DNA of 64,000 nt from Methylobacterium soli (lineage in GTDB: Bacteria; Pseudomonadota; Alphaproteobacteria; Rhizobiales; Beijerinckiaceae). The stretch covers positions 87,315 to 151,314 of the forward strand of contig NZ_VZZK01000013.1 in NCBI RefSeq assembly GCF_008806385.1, written 5' to 3'. Positions 1 through 8,660 of the stretch are shown here, piece by piece (position 1 is the stretch's first letter; each line of letters begins with the position of its first letter). A program made the translations under genes and the position numbers. The notes beneath the pieces were generated by a model. The model made no database searches and was not told the origin of the DNA. It was given only the letters and a program-made list of their open reading frames with translations.

Positions 1-49
1 GACGGCGCCTAGACACGCAGAGTCCGATCACGCGGGAGAGACCAGAGAG

Positions 50-1231
50 ATGCCGAACAGCGTCGTGATCACCGCGGGCGTGCGCACCGCCATCGGGTCC
101 TTCGGGGGCTCGCTGGCTTCGGTGCCGCCCGCGCGCCTCGGGGCGCTCTGCGTCGCCGAGGCCCTTCGACGGGCGGAGGTTCGAGGCGCCGATGTCGGGC
201 ACGTGGTCTTCGGCAACGTCATCCTGACCGAGCCGCGCGACGCCTACCTGTCCCGCGTCGCGGCAATCGATGGCGGCATCCCGCCAGAGGTCCCGGCTTT
301 CACGGTCAATCGGCTCTGCGGAAGCGGCGTCCAGGCCGTGGTCTCGGCCGCGCAGGCCATCCTGCTGGGGGATGTCGAGATCGCGGTCGCGGGCGGCGCC
401 GAGAGCATGAGCCGCGCCCCCCACATCCTCACCACCGCCCGGACGGGCCAGCGCATGGGCGACGTGGTCGCGGTCGATTACATGATTGGCGTGCTCACCG
501 ATCCCTTCGGCAACGGCCATATGGGCATCACCGCCGAGAACGTGGCCGCCCGCTACGACATCTCGCGGGAGGCCCAGGACGCGCTCGCGGCCGAGAGCCA
601 GAGCCGGGCCCGCGCCGCCATCGCGGCGGGCCGGTTCCGGGACCAGATCCTGCCGGTCGAGGTGACGGTGAAGCGCCAGAGCCTCACCTTCGATACGGAC
701 GAGCACCCCAAGGCGACCCGCGTCGAGGACCTCGCGTCCTTGCGGCCGGCCTTCCGCCGGGACGGGTCGGTCACGGCCGGCAACGCCTCCGGGCTCAATG
801 ACGGCGCGGCCGCCCTGGTGCTGATGCGCGCCGAACGGGCCGAGCGCGACGGACGGGCGCCGCTCGCCCGGATCGTCGGCTATGCCCATGCGGGCGTGGA
901 TCCCTCCGAGATGGGTATCGGTCCGGTCCCGGCGGTGCGCCGGCTCTGCGAGCGCTCCGGGCTGAGGATCGGTGATTTCGACGTGATCGAGTCGAACGAA
1001 GCGTTTGCCGCCCAGGCCTGCGCCGTCGTGCGCGATCTCGGCTTCGACCCGTCCCGCGTGAACCCGAATGGGGGCGCCATCGCGCTCGGCCACCCGATCG
1101 GGGCCACGGGGGCGATCCTGATCGTGAAGGCGCTCCATGAATTGGCCCGCAGCGGGGGACGCTACGGTCTCGTGACAATGTGCATCGGCGGCGGTCAGGG
1201 CATCGCGCTCGCGCTTGAGCGCCTGCCCTGA
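50..1231 (+). CDS. Thiolase family acetyl-CoA acetyltransferase
   Basis: A 393-residue thiolase, the usual length for the family. It should cleave 3-ketoacyl-CoA with CoA to give acetyl-CoA, or run the reverse condensation, in the cytosol. The nucleophilic Cys90 lies in the LCGSG motif, and the C-terminal His348 (GHPIGATGA) and Cys378 (CIGGGQG) complete the catalytic set. An AG-rich stretch just before the ATG is the likely ribosome binding site. It is the first of five co-oriented genes for acyl-CoA breakdown, so a degradative role is favoured over biosynthesis. A PhaA-like function cannot be excluded from sequence alone. The 49 bases before it carry nothing else I can identify. Confidence 0.92.
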   Translation: MPNSVVITAGVRTAIGSFGGSLASVPPARLGALCVAEALRRAEVRGADVGHVVFGNVILTEPRDAYLSRVAAIDGGIPPEVPAFTVNRLCGSGVQAVVSAAQAILLGDVEIAVAGGAESMSRAPHILTTARTGQRMGDVVAVDYMIGVLTDPFGNGHMGITAENVAARYDISREAQDALAAESQSRARAAIAAGRFRDQILPVEVTVKRQSLTFDTDEHPKATRVEDLASLRPAFRRDGSVTAGNASGLNDGAAALVLMRAERAERDGRAPLARIVGYAHAGVDPSEMGIGPVPAVRRLCERSGLRIGDFDVIESNEAFAAQACAVVRDLGFDPSRVNPNGGAIALGHPIGATGAILIVKALHELARSGGRYGLVTMCIGGGQGIALALERLP

Positions 1232-1335
1232 CCGGTTCAATCTGGGCCGCCTGAACCGCGCCGGAAGAGCGCGGCCGGGCAGGGCTCGAGGGAGTCGCGG
1301 TGCTCCGCTCGACGCGGGCATCGCCTGGAGGAATG

Positions 1336-2103
1336 ATGGCCGGATTGTTCGATCTTGCGGATCGGCATGTGCTCGTCACGGGCGCCTCAAGTGGCCTCGG
1401 ACGTCACTTCGCGCGCCGCCTCGCCGAGGCCGGGGCGCGCGTCTCGGTGACGGCGCGGCGAGCGGACGCCCTTGCGGAGACCGTGGCGCAGATCGAGGCC
1501 GCCAGAGGCAGGGCGAGCGCCCTCGTGCTGGATGTCACCGCGCCGGCCACCATCGCGCCCGCGCTGGACGAAGCCGAGGGCAGGTTCGGCCCCATCGCGG
1601 TCCTGGTGAACAATGCCGGCGTGACCGTGACGCGCGCCGCCCTCGATCTCGACGAGGAGGCCTGGGACCGCGTCGTCGATACCAACCTCAAGGGCCTCTG
1701 GCTTATGGCGCAGGCCACCGCCCGGCGCATGGTGCGCGCCCAGTCCGGCGGCAGCATCATCAACATCGCGTCGATCCTGGGCCTTCGGGTCGCGGGCGGG
1801 GTCGCGCCCTACGCGGTGTCGAAGGCCGGCGTCGTCCAGCTCACCAAGAGCCTCGCGCTCGAATGGGCGCGCCACGGGATCCGGGTGAACGCCCTCGCGC
1901 CCGGCTATATCCGGACCGAGCTCAACGGCGATTTCTTCGAGACCGATGCCGGCCAGGCGCTGATCAAGCGCGTGCCGCAACGACGCCTCGGCGAGGCCGG
2001 CGAGCTTGACGGCGCCCTCCTGCTCCTCGCCTCGGAGGCCGGCAGCTACATGACCGGAAGCGTGATCGCCATCGACGGCGGTCACCTGGTCTCGAGCCTG
2101 TGA
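1336..2103 (+). CDS. Short-chain dehydrogenase/reductase
   Basis: A 255-residue classical SDR with an NAD(P)-binding Rossmann motif (TGASSGLG), the structural NNAG motif, and the catalytic Ser146, Tyr159 and Lys163 with standard spacing. The chosen ATG at 1336 sits four bases after GGAGG. An ATG at 1333 and a GTG at 1300 are in frame but less well placed. In this operon it probably oxidises a 3-hydroxyacyl-CoA to a 3-ketoacyl-CoA, feeding the thiolase upstream, which matches the LvaD role in levulinate pathways. Substrate is inferred from context only. Confidence 0.88.
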   Translation: MAGLFDLADRHVLVTGASSGLGRHFARRLAEAGARVSVTARRADALAETVAQIEAARGRASALVLDVTAPATIAPALDEAEGRFGPIAVLVNNAGVTVTRAALDLDEEAWDRVVDTNLKGLWLMAQATARRMVRAQSGGSIINIASILGLRVAGGVAPYAVSKAGVVQLTKSLALEWARHGIRVNALAPGYIRTELNGDFFETDAGQALIKRVPQRRLGEAGELDGALLLLASEAGSYMTGSVIAIDGGHLVSSL

Positions 2104-2142
2104 TGCGAGACGGGATCCGATCGCGCACCGGAGGAGGGTTCC

Positions 2143-3159
2143 ATGCTCGATGACGGCCGTCGCGAGGCGCTGCGCAGCTGGATCGCCGGGCAGCTCGGCA
2201 CGCGCGAGGTCGTCCTCGCCGGGATCGAGCCGCTCGCCGGGGGCTCGATCCAGGAGAATTGGCGCCTCGATTGCAGCGTCGACGGTGCGCCGGCCCGCTT
2301 CGTGCTGCGCAAGGATGCGGCGGCGACCATCGCGTCGAGCCGCAGCCGGCCGGAAGAATTCGCGATCCTGCAGGCGGCGCATCGCGGCGGGGTCTGCGTG
2401 CCGGAACCCGTCGGGTTCTGTCACGATGCGGAGGTGCTCGGCGCGCCCTTCGCCCTGATGGGGCTCGTGGACGGCGTCGGTCTCGGTCCCCGCGTCGCCA
2501 AGGACCTGAGCCTCGGCGGGGACCGCGAGCGTTTGGCCGAGCGTCTCGGGCTGGAACTCGCCCGGATCCACCGCATCCGCCCGCCACAAGTCGGCCTGGC
2601 GTTCTTGGGTGAGCCCGATCCCATGCCCGCCCGCGCCGTGATCGCGGCCCTCCGGGGCAAGCTCGATGCCCTCGCGGCCACGCGCCCGGCGCTCGAATGG
2701 GGCTTGCGCTGGGCTGAACGCCACGCTCCGGAATGCGCCGCCGCAACCCTGACCCACGGGGATTTCCGCACCGGCAACTACATGGTCGATGCCGGGGGCC
2801 TGACCGCCATCCTCGACTGGGAATTTGCCGGCTGGGGCGACCCGATGTCGGATCTCGGCTGGTTCTGCGCGACCTGCTGGCGCTTCGGGCGACCGGCCCT
2901 CGAGGCCGGCGGGATCGCGTCGCGCGCGGCCTTCTACCGAGGCTACGAAGCGGAGGGAGGCGCGCCCGTCGACGATGCCGCCGTGCGCTACTGGGAGATC
3001 GTCGCCCATCTGCGCTGGGCCGCGATCGCCCTCGAACAGGCCCACCGGCACCTCTCGGGCGCGGAATGGTCCCTCGAACTGGCGCTGACCGGCCGCATGG
3101 TCCCCGAATTGGAGCTTGCGGTCTTGCGGGCGACGAGCCCGGATCAATGGAGCGCCTGA
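2143..3159 (+). CDS. APH-type phosphotransferase (LvaA/ACAD10-like)
   Basis: A 338-residue protein of the aminoglycoside phosphotransferase/choline kinase fold. The catalytic loop HGDFRTGN contains His205 and Asp207, and the metal-binding motif ILDWEFAGWGDP follows. Members of this branch beside acyl-CoA genes (bacterial LvaA, the kinase part of animal ACAD10/11) phosphorylate 4-hydroxyacyl-CoA so that a partner acyl-CoA dehydrogenase can remove phosphate. The neighbouring DUF6285 gene, SDR and acyl-CoA ligase support that role here. GGAGG lies about six bases before the ATG. An antibiotic resistance role is unlikely given the operon. Confidence 0.85.
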   Translation: MLDDGRREALRSWIAGQLGTREVVLAGIEPLAGGSIQENWRLDCSVDGAPARFVLRKDAAATIASSRSRPEEFAILQAAHRGGVCVPEPVGFCHDAEVLGAPFALMGLVDGVGLGPRVAKDLSLGGDRERLAERLGLELARIHRIRPPQVGLAFLGEPDPMPARAVIAALRGKLDALAATRPALEWGLRWAERHAPECAAATLTHGDFRTGNYMVDAGGLTAILDWEFAGWGDPMSDLGWFCATCWRFGRPALEAGGIASRAAFYRGYEAEGGAPVDDAAVRYWEIVAHLRWAAIALEQAHRHLSGAEWSLELALTGRMVPELELAVLRATSPDQWSA

Positions 3160-3497
3160 CCATGCGGGACGAACCCTCCGGAGCCGCCCTTCTCGACGTC
3201 GCCCGGCACGTCCTCACAAAGGAGATCGCGCCGGGGCTGACGGGCCGGCCCCGCTATCTCGCCGCGATGGTGGCGAATGCGATCGGGATCGTCGCCCGCG
3301 AGATCGAGCATGGCAGCGCGATGGGGGATGCCTGGAAGCGCGCAGCCGCTCTCGCCGGCCCCGATGCCACCGTGGCGGATCTCGCGGCCGCCATCCGCGC
3401 CGGTGCGCATGATGGAGACGCGGATCTCCACGCCGCCCTGATCGCCACGGCCGAGATGGCCGCCGCCATCTGGAAACCTCCGCCATCCGGGCGGTGA
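3147..3497 (+). CDS. Small DUF6285-type protein (LvaB-like partner)
   Basis: A small, mostly helical protein of 116 residues. Its start overlaps the end of the phosphotransferase gene by 13 bases (ATG 3147; a second ATG at 3162 just after the stop is equally possible), implying translational coupling. It contains no catalytic motif I recognise. In levulinate operons a small protein of this size and position (LvaB) is needed for the phosphotransferase to work, so I infer a subunit or activator of the upstream kinase. The family name is from recognition of its size, sequence style and context and was not confirmed by a search. Confidence 0.75.
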   Translation: MERLTMRDEPSGAALLDVARHVLTKEIAPGLTGRPRYLAAMVANAIGIVAREIEHGSAMGDAWKRAAALAGPDATVADLAAAIRAGAHDGDADLHAALIATAEMAAAIWKPPPSGR

Positions 3498-3567
3498 GCA
3501 GAGATGCGGCAGCCCGGGACGAACACGGGCGCCTCGGGGAACGCGAGCGAGGGAACGAGGAAGCGCC

Positions 3568-5196
3568 ATGACGGGCCTGACAGGGCACCCCTTCGAGACC
3601 GGGCTCGACAAGAGCGCCGCGAATTTCGCCCCGCTCACGCCCGTGAGCTTCCTCGCCCGCGCCGCCGGCAGCTTCGGAGCGAGCCTCGCCATCATCGACG
3701 GCGAGCGCCGCATCACCTATGCGGATCTCTACCGGCGCTGCCGCCGCCTCGCCTCGGCGCTCGGCCGGCGCGGCGTCGGGCGACTCGACACGGTTGCGAT
3801 TCTCGCCTCCAACATCCCGGAGATGATCGAGGCGCATTTCGCCGTGCCGATGCTCGGCGGCGTGCTCAATCCCCTCAACACGCGCCTCGATGCGGCGACG
3901 CTCGCCTTCTCCCTGCGCCACGGCGAGGCCAAGGTCCTGATCGTCGACCGGGATCATGCGCCCCTGGTCGCCCAGGTGGTGGCACTCCTGGACGAGCCGC
4001 CTCTGATGATCGACGTGCCCGCCCCCAGCGCCGCGACCGCCATACCGGGTGCCGTCGATTACGAGACCTTCCTGAGCGAGGGCGACCCGGATTATGCGTG
4101 GCCGGGGCCCGATGACGAGTGGCAGTCGCTCTGCCTCCTCTACACCTCGGGGACCACGGGCGACCCGAAGGGCGCCGTCTACAGCCATCGCGGCGCCTAT
4201 CTCCAGGCGCTCGGCAACGCCGTCACCTTCGGGGTGAGCCAGGACAGCGTCTATCTCTGGACGCTGCCGATGTTCCATTGCAGCGGCTGGTCCTACCCTT
4301 GGGCGATCGTGGCGGCGGGTGGCACGCAGGTCTGCCTGCGCAAGGTCGAGCCGGCCCGGATCTTCCGCCTCATCGCCGAGCACGGCGTCACGCATCTCTG
4401 CGGCGCGCCGATCCTGCTCTCGATGCTGGTTCACGCCCCGCCGGAGGACCGGGTGCCCTTCCGGCAGACGGTCCGCTGCGCCACGGGCGGCGCTGCTCCG
4501 ACTTCGACGATCCTCCGGGCCATGGAGGCGATGGGATTTGCGGTGACGCATCTCTACGGGGCGACCGAGACCTACGGTCCGGGCACCGCCTGCGTGAAGG
4601 GCGCGGACGATCTGACGGAGGCGGAGCGCTACGGGCGGATGGCCCGACAAGGCGTCGCCCTGACCACCGTCGAGGACCTGATGGTGATGGATCCCGCGAC
4701 CCGGGCGCCGATCCCGCGGGACGGGCGGACGATCGGGGAGATCGCGATGCGCGGCAACACCGTGATGAAGGGCTACCTCAAGAACCCGGATGCCACCGGC
4801 CGCACCCTCGCGGGCGGCTGGTATCACTCGGGGGATCTCGCGGTCTGGCATCCCGACGGGACCGTCGAGATCAAGGATCGCGCCAAGGACATCATCATCT
4901 CGGGCGGCGAGAACATCTCGAGCCTGGAGGTCGAGGAGGTGCTCTCGCGCCACCCCGCCGTGATGCTCGCGGCGGTGGTGGCCCGCCCCGACGCGACCTG
5001 GGGCGAGACGCCCTGCGCCTTCATCGAGCTGCGGCCGGACGGCCCGGGCGCGACCGAGACCGAGCTCGTCGCCTTCTGCCGCGAGCACCTCGCGCGGTTC
5101 AAGGTGCCGAAGACGATCGTGTTCGGGCCGCTGCCGAAGACCGCCACCGGCAAGATCCAGAAATTCGTCCTGCGCGCGCAGGCGCAGGCGATCTAG
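3568..5196 (+). CDS. Acyl-CoA synthetase, AMP-binding family
   Basis: A 542-residue adenylate-forming enzyme that should activate a carboxylic acid to its CoA thioester via an acyl-AMP. The phosphate-binding motif YTSGTTGDPKG spans residues 192-202, followed by YGATETYGP, the YHSGDLA and IKDRAKDIIISGGENIS motifs, and the C-terminal catalytic Lys529 (TATGKIQK). Length and motif order fit medium- or long-chain acyl-CoA synthetases. It closes the five-gene catabolic operon, where it would provide the first step (LvaE-like). The acid it uses is not evident from the sequence. Confidence 0.9.
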   Translation: MTGLTGHPFETGLDKSAANFAPLTPVSFLARAAGSFGASLAIIDGERRITYADLYRRCRRLASALGRRGVGRLDTVAILASNIPEMIEAHFAVPMLGGVLNPLNTRLDAATLAFSLRHGEAKVLIVDRDHAPLVAQVVALLDEPPLMIDVPAPSAATAIPGAVDYETFLSEGDPDYAWPGPDDEWQSLCLLYTSGTTGDPKGAVYSHRGAYLQALGNAVTFGVSQDSVYLWTLPMFHCSGWSYPWAIVAAGGTQVCLRKVEPARIFRLIAEHGVTHLCGAPILLSMLVHAPPEDRVPFRQTVRCATGGAAPTSTILRAMEAMGFAVTHLYGATETYGPGTACVKGADDLTEAERYGRMARQGVALTTVEDLMVMDPATRAPIPRDGRTIGEIAMRGNTVMKGYLKNPDATGRTLAGGWYHSGDLAVWHPDGTVEIKDRAKDIIISGGENISSLEVEEVLSRHPAVMLAAVVARPDATWGETPCAFIELRPDGPGATETELVAFCREHLARFKVPKTIVFGPLPKTATGKIQKFVLRAQAQAI

Positions 5197-5200
5197 ATCA

Positions 5201-5445
5201 TGGGCTCGGTTGCCACCGAGCGCCGGCAGGCGCCTGATGGTCCGGCCCGGCTGCAGCGGCGAGCGGCGGCTCCTCCCGGCGGCACCTGTCCTCGGCCAAG
5301 ACGCAGCGCGGCGCGAAGGCGCAGCCCGGCGGCCGGTTGGTGAGATCGGGCGGGCTACCCGGGATAGTGTCCAACCGCGCGCCCTTGGCGAGCGTGCCGT
5401 CCGCGCGGCTGCGCAGGAGGCCGATCGTGGAGGGATGGTGTGGGT
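5201..5445 (-). pseudogene. Remnant of an oligopeptide ABC transporter ATPase C-terminus
   Basis: Read on the minus strand, this stretch encodes a recognisable tail of a DppD/OppD-type ATPase: an HP-x-T-x-GLLRS segment, then LDTIPGSPPDL, then the Cys-containing PPGCAFAPRC with a later Cys before EEPPL. These belong to the C-terminal oligopeptide/dipeptide region of such ATPases. No Walker or signature motif is present anywhere nearby, so only about 75 codons survive and the gene is a relic. It lies directly beside an HpxZ-like gene; such genes are often linked to peptide-type ABC transporters, so this looks like a decayed part of that locus. It fills most of the 5197-5620 gap. Confidence 0.6.
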
Positions 5446-5620
5446 CGCAGGGGCGCAAATGATCGCCGCCACAGGGTTTTCCCCTGCAGGGCGGCCGCCC
5501 CCGTCGCCGACCGCCGCGCGTGGGATTCGACGCCGCGACCGGCTTCACGGCTTTGCAACCGTCGCGGCGCGATTCCCGCTGGAAAATGGCCCCAGACCCG
5601 CAAGACCTCAGAGGATTTCC

Positions 5621-6016
5621 ATGCAGATCGACGAGCCCACGGTGAAGGCCGAAGTCGAGGCCGCGTTTCAGGCCTACGAGCAGGCCCTCGTGACGAACGA
5701 CGTCACCACCCTCGAAGCCCTCTTCCACGACGATCCCCGCACGATCCGTTTCGGCGCCGGCGAGAACCTCTACGGCATGGAGGCGATCCGCCAGTTCCGG
5801 CGCAGCCGGTCGCCGAAGGGGCTGGACCGGCAGCTCGACCGCACCGTCATCACGACCTTCGGCCACGACATGGCGACCGCGATGACGCTCTTCACGCGGG
5901 TTGGGGCTCCCGGCCGCATCGGGCGTCAGAGCCAGACCTGGATCCGCTTTCCGGACGGATGGAAGGTCGTCGCCGCCCATGTCAGCATCGTCGACGACAC
6001 GGCGACGATGGGCTGA
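5621..6016 (+). CDS. hpxZ: HpxZ/AtzH-like SnoaL-fold protein
   Basis: A 131-residue protein of the NTF2/SnoaL fold resembling HpxZ, associated with oxalurate catabolism. Recognisable features are the N-terminal EVEAAFQAYEQALVTND, the RFGAGENLYG motif and the C-terminal IGRQSQTWIRFPDGWKVVAAHVS. HpxZ-type proteins usually sit with an AtzE/HpxX amidase pair and an oligopeptide-type ABC transporter. Here only the transporter remnant is left, so the gene may be an orphan with an accessory role. A GAGGA stretch about six bases before the ATG supports the start. Confidence 0.72.
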   Translation: MQIDEPTVKAEVEAAFQAYEQALVTNDVTTLEALFHDDPRTIRFGAGENLYGMEAIRQFRRSRSPKGLDRQLDRTVITTFGHDMATAMTLFTRVGAPGRIGRQSQTWIRFPDGWKVVAAHVSIVDDTATMG

Positions 6017-6165
6017 TTTGCGGCGCGTCCCGCCTGGGCATTAGTCAGGATCTCGCGACCGGCCTCGGGCTTCAGATCGGGGCGGGCCTCCGTCATGCCC
6101 GCATCCTCTCGCCCGATGGCTTCTGCCGGGTCCCGGCGAGCGGCGCCGACCGGCCGCCTTCGGGC

Positions 6166-7398
6166 TCACGGGCGCTGCGGAGCGGCCTCGATCTGGCGGA
6201 GACCGAGCGCACGGGCCACGGTCGGATCGAGCCCCGGTCCGACCTCGTCGCGGGCCAGCGCGAAACCGCCGAGTCCGCGGTAGGCGAAGGCGGACCACGC
6301 GAAGCCGTTCGCTTCTGCGAGCTCGCGCATGTCGCGGAAATAGCGCTCCCGCTCGGCCTGCTGCGCCGCCCCGCCGCTGAACGGCGTGAGGCGGGCGCCG
6401 AACTCGCCGAGCAGGATCCGGTCCGGCGGGATGTTCCGGCTGCGGGCCCAGCCGCTCACCGCATCGAAGGACCTGGCGAGATCCGGGCGATCGAACCCTG
6501 AACGCTGGTAGCTCTCGAGCTGGCGAACCGCGCTCGCGATGGCGGCCGGCTTTCCCTCGGCCTTGATGTCCGAGCGCGCGATGCTCCGACGCGTCGCCTC
6601 CAGGCTCTCGCCCGGTGGCCGGGCCCGTGCCGGATAGGGCACGTCCGCGAGGTTTGCGGCCGCATTCCAGGACGCACCCTGATGCGTGTACTGGTACGGG
6701 TCATAGTCGTGAAACGTGTAGATGACGGCCGGATCGCCGGTGAAGGGCTTCGTGTCCATCTCGGTCAGACCCGCGAGCGCGTTCTGGTTGCCGCCGCCGA
6801 GAACCAGCGTCAGGCGCGGGGCCCGGCTCCGCGCCGCCCGGTAGGCCGCCTCCAGCATCGGCTGCCAGGCCGCTGGCGCGATCGTCGGTTCGTTCATGAG
6901 CTCGAAGGCCACCCGCGGCGAGCCGATCCCCGAGAGCAGGCCGGCGACGCGCGCGACGAGGCCGAGATAGCCCTGAAAGCCGGGGCTCCGCAGGCCCGCG
7001 GTCAGGTCCTTGGATTCGTAGGCGGGATGAAGATCGCTCGGATGCAGATCGATCACCACCGCGAGGCCTGCGGCGAGAAAGCCCTGGACCGTGTCCACGA
7101 GGAATTGATCCGCCCAATCCCGCTTCCAGCCGGTGAATTGGAGAAAGGGGCCGGGATCGACCGCGAGGCGCACGAAATCGAGTCCCGCCTCCTTCAGCCG
7201 GCGCATCTCGGCCGGTGGCATCGTCCGGTCGTCGCCAGCGAAGGGCGGGAAGGTGAAGGCCCGGTTCGGCTCGACACTCGCCCAGGCGAGCATGTGCGAG
7301 ATGCCGATGCCGCGATGGAACGGCACGGGCTCGGCCGCGACAGCCGCTGCGCCGAGAATCCATGCCCCGATCCAGAGGCGCAGGAGACGCCGCGTCAT
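6166..7398 (-). CDS. Secreted GH5-family glycoside hydrolase (cellulase-like)
   Basis: A 410-residue protein with an N-terminal signal peptide (hydrophobic core at residues 8-21, cleavage near Ala22). The catalytic domain has the GH5 acid/base Glu170 in ELMNEPT and the nucleophile Glu332 in LLGEFGAR. It should hydrolyse beta-linked polysaccharide in the periplasm or outside the cell. Its ATG overlaps the stop of the polysaccharide deacetylase gene by four bases, so the two are translationally coupled. Next to a glycosyltransferase cluster, it probably trims or releases an exopolysaccharide rather than acting on plant cellulose; this is inference. Confidence 0.88.
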   Translation of the reverse strand: MTRRLLRLWIGAWILGAAAVAAEPVPFHRGIGISHMLAWASVEPNRAFTFPPFAGDDRTMPPAEMRRLKEAGLDFVRLAVDPGPFLQFTGWKRDWADQFLVDTVQGFLAAGLAVVIDLHPSDLHPAYESKDLTAGLRSPGFQGYLGLVARVAGLLSGIGSPRVAFELMNEPTIAPAAWQPMLEAAYRAARSRAPRLTLVLGGGNQNALAGLTEMDTKPFTGDPAVIYTFHDYDPYQYTHQGASWNAAANLADVPYPARARPPGESLEATRRSIARSDIKAEGKPAAIASAVRQLESYQRSGFDRPDLARSFDAVSGWARSRNIPPDRILLGEFGARLTPFSGGAAQQAERERYFRDMRELAEANGFAWSAFAYRGLGGFALARDEVGPGLDPTVARALGLRQIEAAPQRP

Positions 7399-8459
7399 CG
7401 GGAGGGATGCGCGTCGTGACCGCTCGCCATATGGGAAACCGGTTGCCCGAACTTGGTGTGCACGGCGCGATAGAAGCCCCCGACCTTGCAGGACAGCGTC
7501 GAGGGTGTGTCGGTCGCCGTGAGGGTTTCCCGGGGAAGGGCGTGAAGGTGATCGAGGTGATCCGTGAAGAGGGTGCCGTGCCGCGTCGTCACGGCGGTCT
7601 CGAATCCGACCTCGCGCGCGAGCCGTGCCTCCCGGGTGCCGCAGGCACGTGGATTGCCGAAGGGATAGGCGAAATGCAGCACCGGCCGATCGGTCGCCCG
7701 CTCCAGGAAGCGGCGGTTCTCGGCCATCTCGCGGCGGGCCGTCTCCTCGGTGGCGTGGGCGAGATTGATGTGGGTCGTGCCATGCGCTCCGATCGTCACG
7801 AGCGGGTGCCGTGCCAGGTGGCGGATCTCGTCGCGCGTGAGGCCCTCCCGGCGAGCCAGGGCGGCAATGTCGATGCCGGCTTCCGTGACGAGGGCCTTGA
7901 TGGCAGGCAGGATCGCGTAGTCGCCGTGCACGAGGCGCTCGATCTGGAGGAAGGCCGCGATTTTCGCGGCGGGGGTCGGACAGGAAAAGCGCCGCTCCAG
8001 CCCCGGTATCACGATCGTGTCGCGGTGGCGGATCATCTCAGCAAGGCCCAGCCACCAGGCGTCGATCTCGCCCGTAACCATGCCGGTGGCGACATAGACT
8101 GTGAAGGGCGCGCCGTGGCGCTCCATCACCGGCAGGGCCTGCGTGAGATTGTCCGAGAAACCATCATCGAAGGTGAAGGCGGCAAAGCGCCCAGGCGCGC
8201 CCGACCGAAGGCGTCGCACGGCCTCGTCCAGGCTGACGAAGTCGACGCCGAAGCCGCGCAGGACCGATAATGCGTGATCGAGCCGCGAGGCGGGGCAGCG
8301 CATGCCGGCATCGGGGTGAAAGCTTCCATCCGCCACCACCGAGTGGAGCATGAAGATCGTCCCGGCCCCGCCGTAACGTTGCGACAGGGCGCGCGCCAGA
8401 CCGCTCCGATGCGCGATGATCGGAATACCGGTTTTCAGCAGGCTGCGCACGTCCATCAC
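7395..8459 (-). CDS. Polysaccharide deacetylase (NodB-like)
   Basis: A 354-residue carbohydrate esterase family 4-like protein that would remove N- or O-acetyl groups from a polysaccharide. The metal and catalytic motif FTFDDGFSDN carries Asp98 and Asp99, and the second metal motif HGTTH holds His226 and His230. No clear signal peptide is visible. The start is GTG 8459 or ATG 8456, with GGGGAA just upstream. It is the first gene of a two-gene minus-strand unit with the GH5 hydrolase, implying joint modification and trimming of the polysaccharide made by the adjacent glycosyltransferases. Confidence 0.87.
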   Translation of the reverse strand: MMDVRSLLKTGIPIIAHRSGLARALSQRYGGAGTIFMLHSVVADGSFHPDAGMRCPASRLDHALSVLRGFGVDFVSLDEAVRRLRSGAPGRFAAFTFDDGFSDNLTQALPVMERHGAPFTVYVATGMVTGEIDAWWLGLAEMIRHRDTIVIPGLERRFSCPTPAAKIAAFLQIERLVHGDYAILPAIKALVTEAGIDIAALARREGLTRDEIRHLARHPLVTIGAHGTTHINLAHATEETARREMAENRRFLERATDRPVLHFAYPFGNPRACGTREARLAREVGFETAVTTRHGTLFTDHLDHLHALPRETLTATDTPSTLSCKVGGFYRAVHTKFGQPVSHMASGHDAHPSR

Positions 8460-8518
8460 GGTCGTTCCCCATGCCCTCGCGGTCGGAGAGCGCCGGCTGA
8501 GGCCGGATTGTTAAGGAT

Positions 8519-8535
8519 GTTCGGTTCAGCCGAAC
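8519..8535. promoter_or_regulatory. Small palindrome in the divergent promoter region
   Basis: GTTCGG and CCGAAC flank a five-base spacer in the roughly 200-base gap between the divergently transcribed polysaccharide deacetylase and acyltransferase genes. The position suits an operator that could act on both genes, but a six-base arm is short enough to arise by chance. Confidence 0.3.
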
Positions 8536-8660
8536 TTGTCTCCGACGCAAACGATCGAAAGCGTCTACTTCATCCTGTGAATTTACACGGCCCGATCCCG
8601 AAACACTAAGTCTTCATTCCAACAGGGTAAAGGTGCAGCGCCTATGGACGGATTCAATCT

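Noticed and set aside
2143..3159. Aminoglycoside resistance gene
   Set aside because: The APH fold is real, but the operon of acyl-CoA genes and the coupled small partner point to a metabolic kinase.
3214..5472. A 752-codon minus-strand open frame opposite the acyl-CoA synthetase
   Set aside because: Mostly an antisense shadow. The OppD-like remnant near its right end is in a different minus-strand frame and is reported separately.
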